Source of the DNA: an uncultured Pelagibacteraceae bacterium
GTDB taxonomy: Bacteria > Pseudomonadota > Alphaproteobacteria > Pelagibacterales > Pelagibacteraceae
Direction of reading: 5' to 3'
Length of the DNA stretch: 64,000 bases
Assembly (NCBI GenBank): GCA_902552345.1
Contig: CACDGO010000001.1
Location: forward strand, 186,001 to 250,000
Both the position numbers and the translations under genes were made by a program. Numbering within the stretch: position 1 is the first letter of the stretch; each line of letters begins with the position of its first letter. Positions 55,956-64,000 of this stretch are shown one piece after another. The notes beneath the pieces are model-generated. The model made no database searches, was not told the DNA's origin, and saw nothing but the letters and a program-made list of their open reading frames with translations.

Positions 55956-57242
55956 ATGTTCTTTGACAAAAAATTAACTGAATTATCTTTTTTAGTTTAT
56001 GGCTTGGGTTTGACTGGTCGTTCAGTAATTAATTTTTTAAAAAAGAATAATATAAATAATTACACAGTATGGGATGATAATAATAAGAATATGACCAAAA
56101 AAAAAAAGACTTTTAATATAAATAAATCTTTCAAAAGTGTAGATTTTATAGTGTTGAGTCCTGGAGTAAGTTTAAATAATTCAAAAAATAAAAAAAATTT
56201 AATCAAATATAAAAAAAAAATTATAACTGATATAGATCTCATTTTTTTATTTAAAAAATTTTCAAAAAGTATCGTTGTTACTGGGACTAATGGGAAATCA
56301 ACTACATGCAAAATAATAGATCATGTTCTAAAAAAAAATGGATTTAAAACTGTAATTGGTGGAAATATTGGAACCCCGATTCTTGATCTTAATATAAATA
56401 AAAATAGTTACTTAATTATTGAAGCTTCATCTTTTCAGCTATCTCACTCTAAATTTATACGTCCAGACTTTGCAGTTTTACTAAATATCTCAAACGATCA
56501 TTTAGACTGGCATGGGAGTATGAAAAATTATGTTAATTCAAAATTTAAGCTTTTTAGACTACAAAAAAATAATCAGTACTCTTTGATAAGCAATAAATAT
56601 AAACTAAGTTATAAAAAAAAAAAATTTCTTGGTAAATTAATTATTCCTAAAATTCATGTTTATAAAAAATTTAAAATTAAAATTAAAAATTCCTATTTTA
56701 ATTCTAATATAAATGATGAAAATATGTCTTTCGTTTACTCACTTGCAAAAAAATTAAAAATTAGCAATAGCTCTTTTTTTAGATCATTAAAAACCTTTAA
56801 AGGATTAGAACATAGATATGAAGTATTTCTTAAAAAGAAAAATCATACATTTATAAATGACTCCAAAGCGACTTCATTTCAAGCAACTAAATTTGCTTTA
56901 GAAAATACAAAAAATATTTTTTGGATAGTTGGGGGCCTTCCAAAAAAAAATGATAAAATTCAACTTAAAAATTTAAAAAAAAATATAGCTAAATCTTACA
57001 TAATAGGTAGACATACTAACTTTTTCAAAAAACAAATTAAAAATGAAATTGATTACAAAGTAACCAAAAATTTAAAAAATTCAATAATTCAGGTTTTAAA
57101 AGATATAAAAATACTAAAATATAAATATAATAATATATTATTAAGCCCTGCCTCAGCGTCATTTGACCAATTTATTAACTTTGAAAAAAGAGGAGAAAAA
57201 TTCAAAGAATTAAGTCGTCATTATGCAAGAAAATATATTTAA
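55956..57242 (+). CDS. murD: UDP-N-acetylmuramoylalanine-D-glutamate ligase
   Basis: 428 aa. It adds D-Glu to UDP-MurNAc-L-Ala. The N-terminal Rossmann part (VYGLGLTGRSVINFL), the ATP loop VTGTNGKSTTCKI (about 106-118), SSFQLSHSKFIRPDFA, NISNDHLDWHG and NDSKATSFQATKFA are standard for MurD. It is only 3 bp after mraY and overlaps ftsW by 20 bp. Confidence 0.95.
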   Translation: MFFDKKLTELSFLVYGLGLTGRSVINFLKKNNINNYTVWDDNNKNMTKKKKTFNINKSFKSVDFIVLSPGVSLNNSKNKKNLIKYKKKIITDIDLIFLFKKFSKSIVVTGTNGKSTTCKIIDHVLKKNGFKTVIGGNIGTPILDLNINKNSYLIIEASSFQLSHSKFIRPDFAVLLNISNDHLDWHGSMKNYVNSKFKLFRLQKNNQYSLISNKYKLSYKKKKFLGKLIIPKIHVYKKFKIKIKNSYFNSNINDENMSFVYSLAKKLKISNSSFFRSLKTFKGLEHRYEVFLKKKNHTFINDSKATSFQATKFALENTKNIFWIVGGLPKKNDKIQLKNLKKNIAKSYIIGRHTNFFKKQIKNEIDYKVTKNLKNSIIQVLKDIKILKYKYNNILLSPASASFDQFINFEKRGEKFKELSRHYARKYI

Positions 57243-58350
57243 AATATTTTTCGTTAATTATTGGCGAACTATCGATAAAAAAATTCTTATTTGTTTTTTA
57301 ATTTTGTTTTTTCTTGGTTTATTTTTTTCATTCTCTTCTACTTCATCCTTAGCAGGCGAACGTTTAAATAAGAATTACTATTTCTTCTTTTCAAAGCATT
57401 TAATATTTACGATCATATCTCTTGTTATTATGATTTCGATTTCAATAATAGAAACTTCAGTTTTTAAGAGATTTATAATTCCCTTATTTATACTATCTTT
57501 TATTTTTTTAGCTTTAGTTCCTCTAATTGGAATTGAAGTTAAAGGAGCAAAAAGATGGCTAGATTTTTATCTTTTTAGATTGCAACCTATAGAACTTTTA
57601 AAGCCTTTTTTTATTCTTGCAACAGTCAAAATTTTAACATTCAATAGTTTTAAAAATTCTCAAATTAAATACTTATTAAGTTTTTTATTATTATCTTCAG
57701 TAATTATCTTATTAATTGATCAGCCTGATCTAGGTCAGTCGATCTTACTGATAATAAGTTGGGTCGCAACTGTTTTCATTTCAGGAGTAAGTTTATTGTA
57801 TCTATTAGGTTTTTTCTCAGTTTTTTTAATATTAATCAGCTCAATTTTATTTCTAATGCCTGAGAAATTTGGCTATGTTATCAATAGGTTAATCTCGTTT
57901 GTTGACCCAAGCCAAGGTGATAAGTTTCAATCTTCTTCTGCACTTGATGCAATTAAACTTGGAGGTCTTACTGGGCAAGGAATGGGTGAAGGAATTTTAA
58001 AAGACAGTGTTCCTGAGGCACATACTGATTACATTATAGCAATAATTTCAGAAGAATATGGATCAATTATTTCTATAATGATCATTATATTGTTTCTTTA
58101 TATTTCATTTAGAATAATAAAAAATTGTATTAATCAAGAAGATCCATTAATTAAAATTTCTTTATGTGGTTTGGCTGCTTTATTAGTATTCCAAACATTT
58201 ATTCATGTTGCTGTTAATACAAATCTCATACCCACAACAGGCATGACGTTACCATTTCTAAGTTATGGGGGCTCCTCTTTAATTGGAAGTGCAATACTTG
58301 CTGGAGTAATTCTTAATTATACAAAAAATAAAACATATTTATATGAGTAA
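57223..58350 (+). CDS. ftsW: Septal peptidoglycan polymerase FtsW (SEDS)
   Basis: 375 aa with about ten membrane helices. SEDS glycosyltransferase that builds septal glycan with FtsI. GAKRWLDFYLFRLQPIELLK, DQPDLGQSILL, the periplasmic acidic loop and the LPFLSYGGSSLIGSAIL motif near the end identify it. The dcw position distinguishes it from RodA. Start at 57223 inside murD; it overlaps murG by 8 bp. Confidence 0.94.
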   Translation: MQENIFKIFFVNYWRTIDKKILICFLILFFLGLFFSFSSTSSLAGERLNKNYYFFFSKHLIFTIISLVIMISISIIETSVFKRFIIPLFILSFIFLALVPLIGIEVKGAKRWLDFYLFRLQPIELLKPFFILATVKILTFNSFKNSQIKYLLSFLLLSSVIILLIDQPDLGQSILLIISWVATVFISGVSLLYLLGFFSVFLILISSILFLMPEKFGYVINRLISFVDPSQGDKFQSSSALDAIKLGGLTGQGMGEGILKDSVPEAHTDYIIAIISEEYGSIISIMIIILFLYISFRIIKNCINQEDPLIKISLCGLAALLVFQTFIHVAVNTNLIPTTGMTLPFLSYGGSSLIGSAILAGVILNYTKNKTYLYE

Positions 58351-59443
58351 AAAGATAAAAATAATTATTGTTGCTGGCGGTACAGGAGGCCATGTGTTTC
58401 CAGGCATTAACTTAGCAAAACATTTAATCAATAAAAGTTTTTACGAGGTTAATTTAATAACAGATAAAAGAGGGCAGCGATATTTAAATAATTCCCAAAA
58501 TATTCAAACATCTATATTACCTTCATCTCCATTTAAAACAAAAAATCTATTAGTAAAGTTATTTTCAATAATTCATATTATTTACTCAATTCTCAGATCT
58601 TTAATTCATCTGATATTAAAAAAGCCGTCAATAATTTTTGGGATGGGAGGATACGCATCTTTTCCAATTTGTATTGCAGCAAGTTTATTAAGAATAAATT
58701 TCGTGATTTATGAGAACAATTTAGTTGTAGGTAAAGCAAATAAATATTTACTTCCATTTACAAAAAAAATACTTATTTCGAATGATGAACTTGAGGGAAT
58801 TCCAAGTAAATTTCAAAACAAAATTTACAAAATTGGTAATATAATAAAAACAGAAATATTGAACTCATCGAATTTAAAAAAAAAAATAGTAGATGACAAA
58901 AAATTAAATTTACTTATTCTTGGTGGAAGTCAAGCAGCTAAAGCATTTGCAGAATTACTTCCTCATATTTTTAAGAAATGTTATGATCAAGGTATTAAAC
59001 TAAAAATTTACCAACATTGCCTTACAAGCCAAAATGATAATCTTAAAAGATTTTATAAAAAAAATAATATTGAGTCAGAAATATTTAATTTTAGTTACAA
59101 TTTAGAAAAATATTTTTTACAAACCAATTTAGCAATTACAAGATCTGGCTCTTCAATGTTAGCAGAATTAACAAATGCAAAATTACCTTTTATTTCTGTT
59201 CCATTACCTTCTTCTGCTGATGACCATCAGCTTAAAAATGCTCTTTATTATCAAAGAAAAAAATTAGCTATGATGATAGAGGAGAAAGAGTTAGACAGCA
59301 AGTTGGCTAATGTCATCAAAGATATTTACATGAATAGATCAATTTTAGATGAAATTTTACAAAATCAAAGACAATTTTCTGACAAAAATGTTTATAAAAA
59401 TATAGACCATGCATTAGAAGAGATGATTGATGAAAAAAATTAA
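58343..59443 (+). CDS. murG: Undecaprenyl-PP-MurNAc-pentapeptide GlcNAc transferase MurG
   Basis: 366 aa GT-B enzyme making lipid II. The N-terminal GGTGGHVFPGINLA binds the acceptor side. FGMGGYASFPICIAA, YENNLVVGKAN, LLILGGSQAAKAF and ITRSGSSMLAELT with the UDP-GlcNAc site are present, and PLPSSADDHQLKNA follows. Length is normal. It overlaps murC by 14-17 bp. Confidence 0.96.
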   Translation: MSKKIKIIIVAGGTGGHVFPGINLAKHLINKSFYEVNLITDKRGQRYLNNSQNIQTSILPSSPFKTKNLLVKLFSIIHIIYSILRSLIHLILKKPSIIFGMGGYASFPICIAASLLRINFVIYENNLVVGKANKYLLPFTKKILISNDELEGIPSKFQNKIYKIGNIIKTEILNSSNLKKKIVDDKKLNLLILGGSQAAKAFAELLPHIFKKCYDQGIKLKIYQHCLTSQNDNLKRFYKKNNIESEIFNFSYNLEKYFLQTNLAITRSGSSMLAELTNAKLPFISVPLPSSADDHQLKNALYYQRKKLAMMIEEKELDSKLANVIKDIYMNRSILDEILQNQRQFSDKNVYKNIDHALEEMIDEKN

Positions 59444-60827
59444 TTTAGGTCAAAAAGAAATAATTCATTTTGTAGGCATAGGTGGAATTGGCATGAGCGG
59501 TTTAGCTCAAATTATGAAAAATATGGGTTTTAAAATTCAAGGCAGCGATCAACAAAGAAATAAAAATACAAAAAGCTGTTCAAAAGCTGGAATAAAAGTT
59601 TTTATAGGGCATTCTAAAAATAATGTCAAAAGTTCAACTATATTAGTAAAATCCTCTGCTATAAAAAATAATAATAACGAAATTGTTTATGCAAAATCAA
59701 AAAGAATACCAATTTATTCTAGAGCAGAAGTTTTAGCAGACGTAGTTTCACTCAAAAAAAATATTATAATTACAGGATCTCATGGAAAAACAACCACAAC
59801 TTCCCTTGTTTCAAAAATATTATCAGACCAAAAGCTAGATCCAACTATTATAAATGGAGGCGTTATTAATTCTTTAAAAAGTAACGCGAAATTAGGAAAA
59901 GGTGAATGGGCGATTTTAGAGGCCGACGAGTCTGATGGTAGTTTTTTAAAATTACCCATAAACTATTCGATAGTTACTAATATTGATTATGAACACGTAG
60001 ATTATTACAAAAACATTAGAAATTTAGAAAATGCTTTCATACGATTTATAGAAAAAACTCCCCCAACTGGAAAAGCAATAATTTGTATTGATAGTAAAAA
60101 AATAAAAAAAATTTTTAATAAGATAAGAAATAAAAATATTCTTACTTACGGAGAAAGCAAAAATGCCAATTATCAAATCTCAAATATTAGATATAATGTT
60201 GACTACTCAATTTTTGATATAAGCTACAAAGATATTAAAAAAAGAAGTAAAAGGATTAGTAATATTCAATTGAGTTTGCTTGGAAAACATAATGTCTTAA
60301 ATGGAGCTGCCGCAGTAGCGGTTTGTCTTAATTTAGGCATTAATCAAAAGGTTATAAAAAAATCTTTAAGAAAATATTCAGGAGTTCAAAGAAGAATGAC
60401 TAAAATATTTTCAAAAAATCAAAATGATTTCTATGATGATTATGCACATCATCCAACTGAAATAACTTCTATTTTGGAAGGAGTAAGAAATGTTTATAAA
60501 AAAAGAAAAATTGTATCGATTTTTGAACCTCATCGTTATTCAAGAGTAATCTCATTAAAAAAAAATTTTAGTAATTCTTTTTCAAACTCTGATGTGGTAC
60601 TTCTCTGCCCGATGTACGCTGCAGGTGAAAAAAAAAATCAAAAATACGATCAAATAAAATTTGCAAAATTAATTTCTAAATTTTCTAAAACTCAAGTAAT
60701 TTTGATAAGAGATAAAAATCAAATAAAAGAATATTTAAAAAAAAATCTAATAAGTAATGAAATAGTCATCGGGATGGGAGCCGGACTAATTTCTAAATGG
60801 ATGAACGAACTAAAAACCGATTTATGA
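59427..60827 (+). CDS. murC: UDP-N-acetylmuramate-L-alanine ligase
   Basis: 466 aa. It adds L-Ala to UDP-MurNAc, the first peptide step. FVGIGGIGMSGLAQIM (about 16), the ATP loop ITGSHGKTTTTSLV (about 112), EADESDGSF and DDYAHHPTEI are typical MurC motifs. The first codon pair is ATG ATG, so the start could be 59430. Confidence 0.96.
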   Translation: MMKKINLGQKEIIHFVGIGGIGMSGLAQIMKNMGFKIQGSDQQRNKNTKSCSKAGIKVFIGHSKNNVKSSTILVKSSAIKNNNNEIVYAKSKRIPIYSRAEVLADVVSLKKNIIITGSHGKTTTTSLVSKILSDQKLDPTIINGGVINSLKSNAKLGKGEWAILEADESDGSFLKLPINYSIVTNIDYEHVDYYKNIRNLENAFIRFIEKTPPTGKAIICIDSKKIKKIFNKIRNKNILTYGESKNANYQISNIRYNVDYSIFDISYKDIKKRSKRISNIQLSLLGKHNVLNGAAAVAVCLNLGINQKVIKKSLRKYSGVQRRMTKIFSKNQNDFYDDYAHHPTEITSILEGVRNVYKKRKIVSIFEPHRYSRVISLKKNFSNSFSNSDVVLLCPMYAAGEKKNQKYDQIKFAKLISKFSKTQVILIRDKNQIKEYLKKNLISNEIVIGMGAGLISKWMNELKTDL

Positions 60828-61729
60828 GTTTAAGAGAGGAAATAACGAAAAGATTTAAAAGTATTACAAGCAATATTGATCTATCTAACTACAGCTGGTT
60901 TAATCTGGGTGGTCCAGCTGAATATTTGTTCAAACCAGAGAATAAAGAGCAATTAATTGAATTTTTGAAACAAAATAAAAAGGACAAACTTAACATAACA
61001 ATCCTGGGAGCTGGTTCAAACACGCTCATAAGAGACAAAGGCGTAAAAGGAGTAGTCATAAAACTTAGTTCAAATTTTTCAAATATTAAGCTTATTGATA
61101 ATTGTATAATTGAAGCAGGAGCAGCAACATTAGATAGAAAGGTTTCTAATTTTGCAAAAGAAAATAGAATAGGAGATTTAGAATTTCTGTCATGTATTCC
61201 AGGTTCAATCGGTGGTGCAGTAATTATGAATAGCGGATGTTATGGAAATGATATTTCTAAAATTTTAGAGTCAATTAAAGTGATTGATATGGAAAAATGT
61301 GAGGAAATAGAGATAAAACGTAATGAAATAGATTTTTTTTATAGAGGCACCAATCTGTCAAACCGATTTATAATAATTTCAGCAAAGTTTAAGGGAAAAA
61401 TCAAAGAAAAAAAAATTATTGAAAAAATTCAAAATGAATTAGTAGAAAAAAAAAAATTGTCTCAACCAAGTAAAATTAAAACATGTGGAAGCACTTTTAA
61501 AAACCTAAATGATAATAACAAAAAGGTATGGCAGTTAATAAGAGAAACTGGTTGTGATAATTTTACAGAGGGAGATGCAGCAATTTCTAAGAAACATTGT
61601 AATTTTTTTGTAAATCATGGAAAAGCAAAGTGCTCTGATATTGAAAAATTAATAAATAAAGTAAAAAAAACAGTCAATAAAAAAACAGGTATTAATCTTG
61701 AATTAGAGATTAAAATTATAGGTGAGTAA
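60824..61729 (+). CDS. murB: UDP-N-acetylenolpyruvoylglucosamine reductase
   Basis: 301 aa from the ATG at 60824, which overlaps the murC stop as ATGA. The track's 60797 start would extend nine residues into murC. FAD enzyme that reduces enolpyruvyl-UDP-GlcNAc to UDP-MurNAc: NLGGPAEYLFKP, ILGAGSNTLIRDKG, CIPGSIGGAVIMNSGCYG and KTCGSTFKN carrying the proton-donating Ser. Length is normal for the short type-II-like form. It overlaps ddl by 8 bp. Confidence 0.94.
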   Translation: MSLREEITKRFKSITSNIDLSNYSWFNLGGPAEYLFKPENKEQLIEFLKQNKKDKLNITILGAGSNTLIRDKGVKGVVIKLSSNFSNIKLIDNCIIEAGAATLDRKVSNFAKENRIGDLEFLSCIPGSIGGAVIMNSGCYGNDISKILESIKVIDMEKCEEIEIKRNEIDFFYRGTNLSNRFIIISAKFKGKIKEKKIIEKIQNELVEKKKLSQPSKIKTCGSTFKNLNDNNKKVWQLIRETGCDNFTEGDAAISKKHCNFFVNHGKAKCSDIEKLINKVKKTVNKKTGINLELEIKIIGE

Positions 61730-62660
61730 AAAAAAATTTAAAAAGGTATTAGTTGTTTTAGGTGGAACTTCTGACGAAAGAAAAATAAGTCTGGAAAGTG
61801 GAAAAGCATGTATTAAAGCTCTAAGAAAAAAAAAGTATAACGTAAAATCTTTTGATCCGAAATTTAAGAACTTCAATTTAATTAATAAAGAAAAAACAGA
61901 TGTTATTTTCAATGCTTTGCATGGAAAAGATGGTGAAGACGGAGTAGCACAGAGTTATTTTGAATATTTGAAAATTCCTTACACACATTCAGGAGTTGTG
62001 AGCTCTTATAATGCTATGAACAAAACAATATCCAAAGAAATTTTTAAAAAAAAAAAAATTTTAACTCCAAAATATTTTGTAATTAAAAAAGAGGAACACA
62101 ATCAAATTTATTTAAGAAAATTATTAATCCAAAAAAAAATTAAATTTCCAGTTGTTATCAAGCCAGTAAATGAAGGTTCTAGTATTGGGATTAAAATTTG
62201 TAAAAATCTTTTCAATCTAAGTAATTCAGCTAAAAAACTTTTTAAAAAATATAATAAACTCATATTTGAGCAGTTTGTAGGAGGTCAAGAAATACAAGTT
62301 GCAATTTTAAATAATCGAATACTAGGAGCTATTGAATTAATACCTAAAAGATCCTTTTATGATTACAAGGCCAAATACACCAAGACAGCTAATACAAAAC
62401 ATATAATGCCCGCGAGGCTTGAGAAAAAAAAATATAAAGAGGTTATGTATATAGCAAATAAAGCACATAAAGCTCTGAGCTGCAGAGGTATAACAAGATC
62501 AGATTTTAAATTTCAAAATAACAAATTTTACCTTTTAGAAATAAATACTCAACCGGGTATGACAAATCTTTCTTTGGCCCCTGAAATAGCTAATTACAGA
62601 GGAATCGATTTTCCTGCACTTGTCGAAAAAATATTATTGGATGCAAGTATCAATAGATGA
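61722..62660 (+). CDS. ddl: D-alanine-D-alanine ligase
   Basis: 312 aa beginning with GTG at 61722. ATP-grasp enzyme joining two D-Ala. VVLGGTSDERKISLESG (about 10-26) binds the first substrate, NALHGKDGEDG is the second family signature, VIKPVNEGSSIGIKI is the ATP-grasp strand, and ITRSDFKF plus EINTQPGMTNLS complete the metal and second D-Ala sites. It overlaps ftsQ by 4 bp. Confidence 0.94.
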   Translation: MSKKKFKKVLVVLGGTSDERKISLESGKACIKALRKKKYNVKSFDPKFKNFNLINKEKTDVIFNALHGKDGEDGVAQSYFEYLKIPYTHSGVVSSYNAMNKTISKEIFKKKKILTPKYFVIKKEEHNQIYLRKLLIQKKIKFPVVIKPVNEGSSIGIKICKNLFNLSNSAKKLFKKYNKLIFEQFVGGQEIQVAILNNRILGAIELIPKRSFYDYKAKYTKTANTKHIMPARLEKKKYKEVMYIANKAHKALSCRGITRSDFKFQNNKFYLLEINTQPGMTNLSLAPEIANYRGIDFPALVEKILLDASINR

Positions 62661-63310
62661 ATAAACGACTTTTCATCGCCTTAACCCTAATATTACTTTT
62701 AACTACGTATAAATTAGGAAATGAAATAAATCTAAATTTAGGAGTAAAAAAAATAATTATAGAGAATAATAATATTTTGAGCGAAAAACAAGTAAAAGAA
62801 GATCTTCTTTTTCTCTATGAAAAAAATTTGTTTTTTTTAAATAACAATTTAATAAAAAAACAAATAGATAAAAATAGCTTAATCGAAAGTTTCAAAATAA
62901 AAAAAATTTATCCTAATACCGTAAAAATTCAAGTATTTGAAAAAGAACCAGTTTTTATTTTACAAAATAAAAAAAAAAGATATTACTTCACAAAAAAAAA
63001 CTTATTAATAAATTATACTAATATTAAAAAATTTGAGGATTTGCCTATTGTTTTTGCTGAAAAAGAGAATTTTGAAAAATTTTATAGTGAGCTAAAAAAA
63101 ATTAAATTTCCAATTAAAATAGTAAAGGCTTTTTATTTCTTTGACTCAAAAAGATGGGACTTGTTAACAGTCAATAATAAAACGATAAAACTACCAATTA
63201 AAGATTATGATATAAGCTTAAAAAATTTTATAAATATTCAAAAAAAAGAAAGTTTTAAAAAATATACAATTTTTGATTATAGAATTACAGATCAACTTAT
63301 TTTAAAATGA
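62657..63310 (+). CDS. ftsQ: FtsQ-like division protein
   Basis: 217 aa. A single N-terminal membrane helix (LFIALTLILLLTTYKL) is followed by a POTRA-like segment (IIIENNNILSEKQVKEDLLF, quoted in part) and the FtsQ beta domain (IKKIYPNTVKIQVFEKEPVFIL). FtsQ bridges cytoplasmic and periplasmic divisome parts. Position between ddl and ftsA supports the call. Slightly short, but within family range. Confidence 0.88.
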   Translation: MNKRLFIALTLILLLTTYKLGNEINLNLGVKKIIIENNNILSEKQVKEDLLFLYEKNLFFLNNNLIKKQIDKNSLIESFKIKKIYPNTVKIQVFEKEPVFILQNKKKRYYFTKKNLLINYTNIKKFEDLPIVFAEKENFEKFYSELKKIKFPIKIVKAFYFFDSKRWDLLTVNNKTIKLPIKDYDISLKNFINIQKKESFKKYTIFDYRITDQLILK

Positions 63311-63313
63311 TTA

Positions 63314-64000
63314 ATGAAAATAAATTCACCAAAACTTGTTATTGAGATAAATAAATTTGAAATATATATTGCAGTTATCGACGAGACTCTAGAAAATAAA
63401 TTTGATTTAATTTATTCACATAAAACCCCAATTATTGATAATCAGAATAAGATAATTAATTTCGAAACTATTTATAATAATTTAAAAAAAAATTTATTTT
63501 TAGCTGAACAAAAACTAAATTTTATTTTTAAAGAATCCGTGGTTATTATCGACTCTTTTGAAGACTCGCTTATAAATTTTAGTAGTTTTAAAAAGTTAAA
63601 TGGGTCACAGTTAACTAAACAAAACATTACTTATATGATAAATTCCCTTAGATCAAAAATTGATGAAATTGAGATTAACAAGAAAGTAATTCATATTTTT
63701 AACTCTAATTATATTTTAGATAAAAAAAGAACAAATAATTTACCAATTGGTCTTTTTGGAAATTTTTATTCTCAAGAATTAAATTTTATGCTGATAAATT
63801 TAAATTATTATGAAAATTTAGTAAAAATTTTTAAAAAATGTAATCTAAGAATTAAAAAGATTATCTCAAAAAGTTTTGCTGAAGGTGTATATTTGATAAA
63901 TGAAAATTCAAATTTAGATACTTTTTGTCGAGTAGAATTAAATGAAAATTGCTCAAAAATATTTTTTTTTGAGAATTTTTCTCCTAAATTTATTCAGGAA
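63314..64000 (+). CDS. ftsA: FtsA-like division protein with degenerate nucleotide-binding motifs (cut by window end)
   Basis: 229 codons are visible, open to the window end, so absent from the ORF track. ATG at 63314 is 3 bp after ftsQ. The pattern LPIGLFGNFYSQELNFMLI and the following NLRIKKIISKSFAEGVYLI align with FtsA (NPVGLSG..., LKVDQLIFAGLASSYSVL in E. coli). Where FtsA has DIGT (phosphate 1) this protein has EINKFEIYI, and where it has DIGGGTMD (phosphate 2) it has ELNENCSKI. The actin-type ATP site therefore looks eroded. Identity rests on position and weak similarity. Confidence 0.68.
   Translation, partial: MKINSPKLVIEINKFEIYIAVIDETLENKFDLIYSHKTPIIDNQNKIINFETIYNNLKKNLFLAEQKLNFIFKESVVIIDSFEDSLINFSSFKKLNGSQLTKQNITYMINSLRSKIDEIEINKKVIHIFNSNYILDKKRTNNLPIGLFGNFYSQELNFMLINLNYYENLVKIFKKCNLRIKKIISKSFAEGVYLINENSNLDTFCRVELNENCSKIFFFENFSPKFIQE

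Noticed and set aside
1-64000. CRISPR arrays, insertion sequences, integrases, prophage genes, toxin-antitoxin pairs
   Set aside because: Looked for regular repeats, transposase/integrase motifs and phage genes; none seen.

Overview
The window is a compact, strongly AT-rich bacterial chromosome segment with genes packed end to end on both strands. Intergenic gaps are mostly 0-100 bp, with many 1-26 bp overlaps. Gene content and order point to an alphaproteobacterium of the SAR11/Pelagibacterales type: a CcrM-type GANTC methylase with a RAMA domain, petABC beside a PetP/PetR-like regulator set, carA / yqeY-dnaG-rpoD, ychF-pth-rplY-prs, and an extremely streamlined layout. The lineage call is inference from gene content, not from a marker alignment. 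I see no insertion sequence, prophage, CRISPR array or integrase.

Layout. 1-5.6 kb: start of smc (minus strand, cut by the window edge), dsbA-like thiol oxidoreductase, dciA-like gene, mutY, an FAD monooxygenase, ccrM, rnhB and a family-4 uracil-DNA glycosylase. 5.6-11.3 kb: TPR protein, ispE, tRNA-Gln, CCA-adding enzyme, greA, hemF, trmL. 11.4-14 kb: petABC (cytochrome bc1 complex). 14-20 kb (minus strand): ychF, pth, rplY, prs, pgeF, a MidA/NDUFAF7-type methyltransferase, lgt. 20-23.6 kb: a BMFP/UbiK-like gene, a MarR regulator with a response regulator and histidine kinase, and divergent ilvE. 23.6-29.3 kb (minus strand): pgsA, uvrC, folB, a pteridine-reductase-like SDR, uvrB. 29.4-33.1 kb: aspC, trxB, an ELM1-family gene with a 2OG-Fe(II) oxygenase-like gene. 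33.1-41.8 kb: carAB, yqeY-dnaG-rpoD. 41.8-44.2 kb: a possible accessory pair (GT-C-like membrane protein and methyltransferase) ending at a CAT-anticodon tRNA. 44.4-46.9 kb: mlaC and mlaA, an AmpD-type amidase and rnpB (RNase P RNA). 47.0-64 kb: a continuous plus-strand division and cell-wall (dcw) cluster, mraZ-ftsZ-rsmH-ftsL-ftsI-murE/F-mraY-murD-ftsW-murG-murC-murB-ddl-ftsQ-ftsA (cut off by the window end).

Most notable points. (1) ftsZ lies second in the dcw cluster, translationally coupled to mraZ, instead of after ftsA. (2) murE and murF are one 925-codon reading frame. (3) The visible part of ftsA lacks the expected actin-fold phosphate-binding motifs. (4) DnaG keeps one of four zinc-finger ligands and the family-4 UDG keeps one of four Fe-S cysteines, while MutY keeps all four of its own. 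(5) Four GANTC sites lie in the 78 bp before ccrM, suggesting methylation-sensitive autoregulation. (6) Three CCCA/TGGG boxes with exact 10-bp period precede mraZ and look like a MraZ operator. (7) A 17-bp palindrome lies between marR and ilvE. Most of the window is otherwise ordinary core genome.
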